A stretch of DNA of 6,672 bases. It comes from Alphaproteobacteria bacterium. Lineage in GTDB: Bacteria > Pseudomonadota > Alphaproteobacteria > ATCC43930 > CGMCC-115725. The notes beneath the pieces were generated by a model. That model did no database searches and had not been told where the DNA came from. It saw only the letters and a program-made list of their open reading frames with translations. The DNA lies in NCBI GenBank assembly GCA_019237175.1, contig JAFAHP010000158.1, positions 1 to 6,672 of the forward strand, written 5' to 3'. The translations under genes were made by a program, and so were the position numbers. Each line of letters begins with the position of its first letter. Positions within the stretch are counted from its first letter, which is position 1. Positions 5,607 through 6,672 of the stretch are shown here, piece after piece.

Positions 5607-5894
5607 ATGTCGAAAGAGACCGGGGGTCCCCGCGGCATCTTTTCGCGACGTGCTTTGCTGCAGGGAACAACGGGTGTGATAGCCACTGTGGTCGCTCTGA
5701 GCGCCAGAGGGGGATCAGCGTCGGCGACGATCAAGATTTCGAAGGCAGCGGTCGCTTATCAGGACCACCCCGATGGCGACAGGCGCTGTGGAAAATGCTT
5801 GCAATTTGTGATGCCCGCCAGCTGCAAAATGGTGGACGGTCCGATCAGCCCGCAAGGCTATTGCCGGATCTTCGCACCGCTCCGTCAGGCGTAA
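5607..5894 (+). CDS. Tat-exported high-potential iron-sulfur protein (HiPIP)
   Basis: 95 residues. HiPIPs are periplasmic one-electron carriers holding a [4Fe-4S] cluster that cycles 3+/2+ at high potential. The N-terminus has a twin-arginine signal (FSRRALLQG at 12-20, hydrophobic core to about 31, Ala-rich cleavage zone near 38-40), as expected for a protein exported with its cluster in place. The mature domain has AYQDHPDGDRRC, then four Cys ligands: Cys61-X2-Cys64-X8-Cys73-X12-Cys86. This is the short spacing seen in alphaproteobacterial HiPIPs, with the conserved Phe67, Gly78 and SPxG(Y/W)C end. Tyr85 stands where Trp is common. GGAGGG seven bases before ATG fixes the start. The gene next door downstream encodes an exported monoheme protein, a likely electron partner. 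The promoter element upstream is shared with the divergent gene. Confidence 0.93.
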   Translation: MSKETGGPRGIFSRRALLQGTTGVIATVVALSARGGSASATIKISKAAVAYQDHPDGDRRCGKCLQFVMPASCKMVDGPISPQGYCRIFAPLRQA

Positions 5895-6004
5895 TTGCCA
5901 GCGCCAACTAGCTCCGGAAAATCTGGTGGCTGCGTTGACGGGTCTTGTCTCGCGGCGCGCTATGCTGTGATGCCGCGGTTTACGGCTGTCAAAACAGAGG
6001 CGAA

Positions 6005-6050
6005 CGGCGGCGATTGACAGGGATTGGAGAGAGCCGATCCTAAGCCGCCG
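6005..6050 (+). repeat. Two-tier inverted repeat upstream of the cytochrome gene
   Basis: The outer arms CGGCGGC (6005-6011) and GCCGCCG (6044-6050) enclose GGATTGG (6021-6027) paired with CCGATCC (6034-6040; one G-U pair) around loop AGAGAG. It lies between the HiPIP and cytochrome genes and overlaps the candidate promoter. It could be a terminator without a T-run, an operator, or a leader structure. Confidence 0.4.
6014..6042 (+). promoter_or_regulatory. Candidate sigma70-type promoter for the cytochrome-porin gene
   Basis: A perfect TTGACA (6014-6019) is followed after 17 bases by ATCCTA (6037-6042), a poor -10. It would give a leader of roughly 35 bases. Read-through from the HiPIP gene is the alternative, because no clear terminator separates the two. 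Confidence 0.35.
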
Positions 6051-6082
6051 CCCGCATAGACGCCTAAGAGGAGAATCTTTGG

Positions 6083-6672
6083 ATGGTTTTTTGGCGTCGC
6101 CGGTACACCCGGCCCGCAATACATTATTGCGCCCGCTTGGCGCAGATCGGGCTGCTCGGGATCCTCGTCTTAGGCGTCATCGTCGGCGGAGATTTGACGA
6201 TCCGGCCGGCATTGGCGCTTCCATTATATGCGCGGCAGACCGGGCAGCCCTGCGCCACTTGTCACACGGCGTTTCTCGAGCTGACCCCGTTTGGACGCCG
6301 CTTCAAACTCGGGGGCTATACGTTGGGTGGCGGCGACTGGAAAGGTCCGCCCTTTGCGGTCATGCTGCAGCCGACCTTCACGCATCTGCAGGAGCCTCAA
6401 CCGGGGGGACTGGCGCCCGGGTTCGGCGTCAACAACGATTTCGCGATGCAGCAGATCAGCCTGTTTACTGGCGGCAGGATCACCGATAATGCTGGGGCGT
6501 TTATCCAGGGGACCTACGACGGCGTCGCCCATCGCTTTACCTGGGACAATACCGATATTCGCTATGCGAAATCGGTCAAGATTGGTGGCCATACCTTTCT
6601 CTGGGGGATCGACGCCAACAACAATCCGACCGTCCAGGATGTCTGGAACACGATTCCGGCCTGGAGCTTTCC
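6083..6672 (+). CDS. Exported monoheme c-type cytochrome with beta-barrel-like region (Cyc2-like cytochrome-porin), 3' end missing
   Basis: 196 residues are visible and the frame is open at the window end. AGGAG nine bases before ATG 6083 sets the start; a TTG at 6079 is in another, spurious frame. The signal peptide has a basic n-region (WRRR), a hydrophobic core at 22-36 and a likely cut after ALA45. Directly behind it is LYARQTGQPCATCHTAF: one heme c site (Cys57, Cys60, His61), then ELTPFGRRFKLGGYTLGGG. The ARQTG-x2-CxxCH and FGRxFKxxGYT segments are, as I recall them, characteristic of Cyc2, the outer-membrane monoheme cytochrome fused to a porin used for Fe(II) oxidation. From residue 88 on, alternating polar/hydrophobic strands with short turns (FAVMLQPTFTHLQ, FAMQQISLFTGG, AGAFIQGTYDG, RFTWDNTDIRYA, KIGGHTFLWGIDANN) fit a transmembrane beta-barrel. 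Leu65 replaces the Pro usual after the heme motif. A role in iron oxidation is inferred, not shown. Confidence 0.75.
   Translation, partial: MVFWRRRYTRPAIHYCARLAQIGLLGILVLGVIVGGDLTIRPALALPLYARQTGQPCATCHTAFLELTPFGRRFKLGGYTLGGGDWKGPPFAVMLQPTFTHLQEPQPGGLAPGFGVNNDFAMQQISLFTGGRITDNAGAFIQGTYDGVAHRFTWDNTDIRYAKSVKIGGHTFLWGIDANNNPTVQDVWNTIPAWSF

Noticed and set aside
6079..6489. 136-residue plus-strand ORF starting at TTG 6079
   Set aside because: The frame beginning at ATG 6083 has the signal peptide, heme motif and barrel-like pattern and stays open to the window end. The TTG frame is its shadow.

Overview
This is a GC-rich bacterial window whose protein families point to an alphaproteobacterium. 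The pointers are a short Tat-exported HiPIP of the alphaproteobacterial type, an RlpA-like protein cut by signal peptidase I, and a lipoprotein of the small beta-domain kind common in Rhizobiales and Rhodospirillales. A Bradyrhizobium, Beijerinckiaceae or Acetobacteraceae-like host is an inference. No rRNA, tRNA, CRISPR array or complete mobile element was seen. Almost every recognisable protein is exported, so this is cell-envelope and periplasm biology.

Layout, left to right. (1) Bases 1-1512, plus strand: the 3' part of a secreted AcpA/phospholipase-C-type phosphoesterase whose N-terminus lies outside the window, followed by a stem-loop. (2) Bases 1513-2274: a long non-coding stretch with an AT-rich part and a good sigma70-type promoter. 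(3) Bases 2275-2916, plus: an RlpA-like lytic transglycosylase domain protein. (4) Bases 2917-3305: no certain gene, but a long nested inverted repeat and two possible very small minus-strand ORFs. (5) Bases 3306-3899, plus: a small lipoprotein. It converges, across an 11-bp hairpin, on (6) bases 3973-5157, minus: a secreted TIGR03118-family beta-propeller-like protein. (7) Bases 5158-5606: a divergent regulatory region. (8) Bases 5607-5894, plus: a Tat-exported high-potential iron-sulfur protein (HiPIP). (9) Bases 6083-6672, plus, running off the window: an exported protein with one c-type heme motif followed by beta-barrel-like sequence. Its heme region resembles the Cyc2 fused cytochrome-porins of iron-oxidising bacteria.

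The right-hand third is the most interesting part. A HiPIP followed by a probable outer-membrane monoheme cytochrome-porin suggests a route for electrons across the outer membrane: the porin-embedded heme on the outside, HiPIP as the periplasmic shuttle. The known parallels are Cyc2 and the HiPIPs Iro (Acidithiobacillus) and PioC (Rhodopseudomonas). The HiPIP gene and the divergent TIGR03118 gene each carry the same bipartite element, GGAATAAA-N10-GCGAGTC, in promoter position and in the correct orientation. Between the two elements lie two copies of a palindrome, TCAC(A/G)TTATTGTGA. Together these suggest that the divergent pair is co-regulated, probably by an ECF-type sigma factor plus a dimeric regulator. 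The role in iron oxidation or extracellular electron uptake is inference, and the second gene is incomplete here.
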